From RYN-230 sp963717125 (GTDB taxonomy: Bacteria; Actinomycetota; Actinomycetes; Streptosporangiales; Streptosporangiaceae): a DNA stretch of 64,000 nt. The translations under genes and the position numbers were made by a program. Below, piece after piece: positions 61,278 through 64,000 of this stretch. The stretch covers positions 62,001-126,000 of the forward strand of contig CAVQVG010000006.1 of assembly GCA_963717125.1 (NCBI GenBank). The letters run 5' to 3'. The notes below the pieces were generated by a model that searched no databases, had not been told where the DNA came from, and saw nothing but the letters and a program-made list of their open reading frames with translations. Numbering within the stretch: the stretch's first letter is position 1; the number at the start of each line of letters is the position of its first letter.

Positions 61278-62945
61278 ATGAAACCGGTCAGATCCTTGCT
61301 CTCCGTGGCCGTGGTGGCCGCGCTGGTGGCCACGCCAGTCGCGGTCACCGGCGGCACCGCGAGCCAGGCCGCGGCCAGTACCCGGGCCAGCGCGAGCCCG
61401 CACATGCACATCAACTGTGCCTATGCCAGCGCCATGTGCACCGAGGTGCAGAATTCGTATGGCGTATTCGGCCACTACGTCGGCCATGATGAGCCCTCGG
61501 CGCTGTTCTATTCGCATACGCCGGGCTCCGGGAACCACATGCGCTACACGCTGACGCTGCCGGGCGGCCCGTCGGCCAGGCATCCCAATGCGGTCAACAA
61601 GTCGTACCCGTTCGAGCTCAGCGGGGCCGAGTGGCTGGGCATGGCCATGTGCGACTCGCAGTCCTACCCGGAGCAGGTGAAGACCTGCCCGCCGGACACC
61701 AACCGCAACATCCTGGATCCCGCGGTCTCGCCCAAGCATGTCGGCCAGGCCTACACGGAACTGCAGTTCTACCCGCCCGGCTGGGTGCCGTGGCCGACCT
61801 GGGCGGTGGCCGTGGGCGCCAGTTCATGCAACCCGACCCAGTGGTGCGCCGCGCTGAACATCGACAGCCTGGCGCTCAACCCGGTGACCGGGAAGACGCT
61901 CAACCCGACCTGCCTGGCGAAGGTGGGTGAGGAGTACCTCAACTTCGCCTTCGTCACCAAGAACGGGAAGTCGCAGGCGCCGGCCAACCCGATCGACTCG
62001 ACGCTGAAGACGTTCTCGCCGAACAAGAAAGACCTGTACATGAACTCCGGGGACCGTATCCAGGTCTCGCTCACCGATACCCGCAGCGGCCTCAAGGCCA
62101 CCCTGCACGACCTGACCACCGGCCGGACCGGGTCCATGACGGCCAGCGCCCGCAACGGGTTCGCGCAGATCAAGTTCGCGCCGACCGGCACGTCCTGCAC
62201 CGCAATCCCGTACAACTTCCACCCCATGTACAGCACCTCGTCAACCAAGACCCGGGTCACCTGGGCGGCCGGCTCGTACAACATCGCGTTCGACACCGAG
62301 ATCGGGCACTTCCAGTTCTGCCGTGGCCCGGTCAAGATCCCGGCCACCCCGTTCGGGCTCGACGCCAGCGGCAACCCCACGGTGTGCCCCAGCGGGGACA
62401 CCGAAGGCCGGGGGGCCAGCGCCCAGAAACCCGACGCCGACGACCTGTTCTGCTTCCCGGCCGGACAGGCCTTGCTGTACAAGGTGGCGGGCTGTGCCTA
62501 TACCAATACCGGGTTCGATGGCGCCTCGTATCAGCCGCTCTGGCCGGACGGCAACACCGCGATGCACCCGGCGCCGTTCCGGTTCACCAGCCCCACCACC
62601 GGGCCGGGGTACTCGCAGCAATATCAGCAGGCCGCGCTGGAAACCGACTTGCCGGCCATCGAGGCAACGTGCAACCCGACCACCGGCGCGGGCTGCACGC
62701 TGATCCCGCAGACCGACCAGAAGCAGCCGGCCGCGTTCTACCCGTTCTACTCGATCACCAATACCAGGCACGGCTGCGTGTGGCAGTTCGGCAACGACAT
62801 CCCGGGCCAGATCACCGACTTCGGGCGCAATGCCGGGTACGGCTCGTTGCTGGCGCTGTCGTACACGCAGAAGGGCGGCGGCAGCGCGAACCTGTACCAG
62901 GATTTCCGTAACATCTTCGCGATCAACCCATGCCCGGCGCGCTGA
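61278..62945 (+). CDS. Secreted protein of unknown function (paralogue 2)
   Basis: 555 residues, ATG at 61278 with GAGGAGG upstream. Signal peptide LLSVAVVAALVATPVAVTGG. Matches paralogue 1 throughout: HYVGHDEPSALFYSHTPGSG, CDSQSYPEQVKTCPPDTNRN, KNGKSQAPANPIDSTLKTFS, MNSGDRIQVSLTDTRSGLKA and AFYPFYSITNTRHGCVWQFG. Overall divergence is considerable, so the duplication is old. No catalytic motif is evident; conserved Cys and Asp/Asn suggest a stable extracellular protein, possibly binding a polymer or metal. Terminator follows. Confidence 0.85.
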   Translation: MKPVRSLLSVAVVAALVATPVAVTGGTASQAAASTRASASPHMHINCAYASAMCTEVQNSYGVFGHYVGHDEPSALFYSHTPGSGNHMRYTLTLPGGPSARHPNAVNKSYPFELSGAEWLGMAMCDSQSYPEQVKTCPPDTNRNILDPAVSPKHVGQAYTELQFYPPGWVPWPTWAVAVGASSCNPTQWCAALNIDSLALNPVTGKTLNPTCLAKVGEEYLNFAFVTKNGKSQAPANPIDSTLKTFSPNKKDLYMNSGDRIQVSLTDTRSGLKATLHDLTTGRTGSMTASARNGFAQIKFAPTGTSCTAIPYNFHPMYSTSSTKTRVTWAAGSYNIAFDTEIGHFQFCRGPVKIPATPFGLDASGNPTVCPSGDTEGRGASAQKPDADDLFCFPAGQALLYKVAGCAYTNTGFDGASYQPLWPDGNTAMHPAPFRFTSPTTGPGYSQQYQQAALETDLPAIEATCNPTTGAGCTLIPQTDQKQPAAFYPFYSITNTRHGCVWQFGNDIPGQITDFGRNAGYGSLLALSYTQKGGGSANLYQDFRNIFAINPCPAR

Positions 62946-62994
62946 ACGGGCCGGCCATCCGGGCCGACTAGCGTAGCTGGACAGGACATCACCA

Positions 62995-63024
62995 TTGGGG
63001 GGCCGCCGCCGGGCGGCCCCCCAA
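62995..63024. terminator. Strong hairpin after secreted paralogue 2
   Basis: A 13-bp perfect stem TTGGGGGGCCGCC / GGCGGCCCCCCAA with loop GCCG, 50 bp after the stop. It separates this gene from the next one, which starts at 63134. Confidence 0.75.
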
Positions 63025-63133
63025 GCCGCTGCTGATCCCGCCGCCCGTCGTTTCCCGGCGCTGGGCTGAACCCAGCCTCCGGGGCAGCCGTGGAACCAGT
63101 AGGGACCGCACAGCAGCGGAAAAGGAGCGGACT

Positions 63134-64000
63134 ATGTTGCAGCGCACGTTTGGGGCACTGGGCAGCTTATTCGCCAGCGCCGCCATCATGGCCATCGCCG
63201 GGCCGGCCTCGGCCGCGTCCGGCTGGACCGTCGTCAGCGTCCCGGGCACCGGGAACAACGTCATCATCAACGGGATGAGCGCGCGCACGGGCACCGATGC
63301 CTGGGCCGTGGGCACGCAGTTCGTCGCGGCAGGCCAGGCACCGGCGCCGCCGGTGGCCTATCACTGGAATGGCGCCGCGTGGTCGCTGATCGCCACCCCG
63401 GCGCTCGGGGTGAACGCCGGGCTGACCGCGGTCAGCGCGAGCAGCAGCACCGACGCGTGGGCGGTCGGCTTCACCCTGCCCGGCGGCTACCGGGTACGGC
63501 AGCCGCTGTACGAGCACTGGAACGGGTCGGCCTGGAGCGTCGTCTCCGGTCCCGGCGGCGGGCTCAATGCGGTGGCCGATCTCAGCGCTACAGATGCCTG
63601 GGCGGCCGGGGCCGGCGGCCTGGTCGAGCACTGGGACGGCACGGCGTGGACCAGCGTGACGGTGCCCAGCCCGAACCCCGCGGACACGGCCGGCAACAAC
63701 CTGACCGCGATCACCGCGACCGGCCCGGACGATATCTGGGCGGTCGGTGAATTCGCCAACACCAGCTTCACGAACTCCGCCTACGCGCTGCACTACAACG
63801 GCGCCACCTGGTCGGTCACCGTCCTGCCGCAGCCTGCGGTGAGCGGCCCAAGCAGCCCGGTGCTACACGGCGTGACCGCCATCGCCACGAACAACGTGTG
63901 GGCCGTGGGGGAGAACGAGGAAGTCCCCGGGCTCGGCATCAGCACCCTGATCGAGCACTGGAATGGCACCGCGTGGAGCATCGTGACCAGCCCTACACCG
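63134..64000 (+). CDS. Secreted Trp-rich repeat protein (beta-propeller-like), 3' end beyond window
   Basis: 289 residues visible from ATG at 63134, AAGGAG 7 nt upstream; no stop before the window ends. Signal peptide GSLFASAAIMAIAGPASAAS. The rest is a repeat of about 50 residues: each unit ends in an HWNGTAWS-type strand and has a DAWAVG strand (TDAWAVGTQF, TDAWAVGFTL, TDAWAAGAGG, DDIWAVGEFA, NNVWAVGENE), at least five in the visible part. Such repeats build a beta-propeller; these proteins are extracellular and of unknown function in actinomycetes, perhaps binding or surface proteins. Confidence 0.85.
   Translation, partial: MLQRTFGALGSLFASAAIMAIAGPASAASGWTVVSVPGTGNNVIINGMSARTGTDAWAVGTQFVAAGQAPAPPVAYHWNGAAWSLIATPALGVNAGLTAVSASSSTDAWAVGFTLPGGYRVRQPLYEHWNGSAWSVVSGPGGGLNAVADLSATDAWAAGAGGLVEHWDGTAWTSVTVPSPNPADTAGNNLTAITATGPDDIWAVGEFANTSFTNSAYALHYNGATWSVTVLPQPAVSGPSSPVLHGVTAIATNNVWAVGENEEVPGLGISTLIEHWNGTAWSIVTSPTP

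Overview
The window is uniformly high-GC DNA with actinomycete hallmarks: a WhiB protein, an ANTAR/STAS regulator, DUF6069, a GPP34-domain protein, GTG starts and short ATGA/GTGA overlaps. The genus cannot be fixed from the sequence. No rRNA, tRNA, CRISPR array or complete insertion sequence was seen.

Region 1 (1-9.3 kb) is the right-hand end of a Pfa-type (polyunsaturated-fatty-acid-synthase-like) iterative PKS/FAS cluster. It holds the C-terminus of a PfaA/Pfa2-like subunit (KR plus hot-dog DH) and a 2212-residue Pfa3-like subunit (KS, chain-length factor, AT, two double-hot-dog dehydratases). A convergent FeeM-like N-acyltransferase follows. The acyltransferase (AGPAT) release domain known from myxobacterial Pfa3 is absent, so the FeeM-like enzyme is a candidate for using the product.

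Region 2 (9.5-15.7 kb) holds a leaderless ArsR-SRPBCC-SRPBCC operon with a self-operator, a 5'-truncated membrane-protein relic, a LuxR regulator, an MFS exporter and a DUF885 hydrolase.

Region 3 (15.7-45 kb) is a stress and signalling island: PucR/MEDS regulators, PAS-ANTAR-STAS, Hsp20, DUF1931, a cNMP-binding flavoprotein with a UBP zinc finger, FUSC, DAGK, DUF1269, BON, Nth, UspA, a PP2C phosphatase, WhiB, a quinone-oxidoreductase-like enzyme, a dnaK-grpE-dnaJ-cbpM-clpB operon and transketolase. It contains two colinear modules (17.4-28.4 kb and 32.9-36.7 kb) with the order MEDS, PAS, whiB, qor, BON, dnaK. Each retains some genes intact and shows the others as relics, which points to an old segmental duplication with reciprocal loss.

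Region 4 (44.6-52.6 kb) is a decay zone: hicBA, GNAT, a frameshifted APC permease, a frameshifted GPP34 gene, a broken XRE regulator, DUF899, and fragments of DUF5134-like, TPP-enzyme and ECF-sigma genes.

Region 5 (52.7-64 kb) has an epimerase-like protein, a vanadium-haloperoxidase-family protein, a LacI regulator divergent from an Asp/Glu-racemase-family protein, an AhpD-like protein, two paralogous secreted proteins of unknown function flanking a lipoprotein, and the start of a secreted Trp-rich repeat protein that runs off the window.
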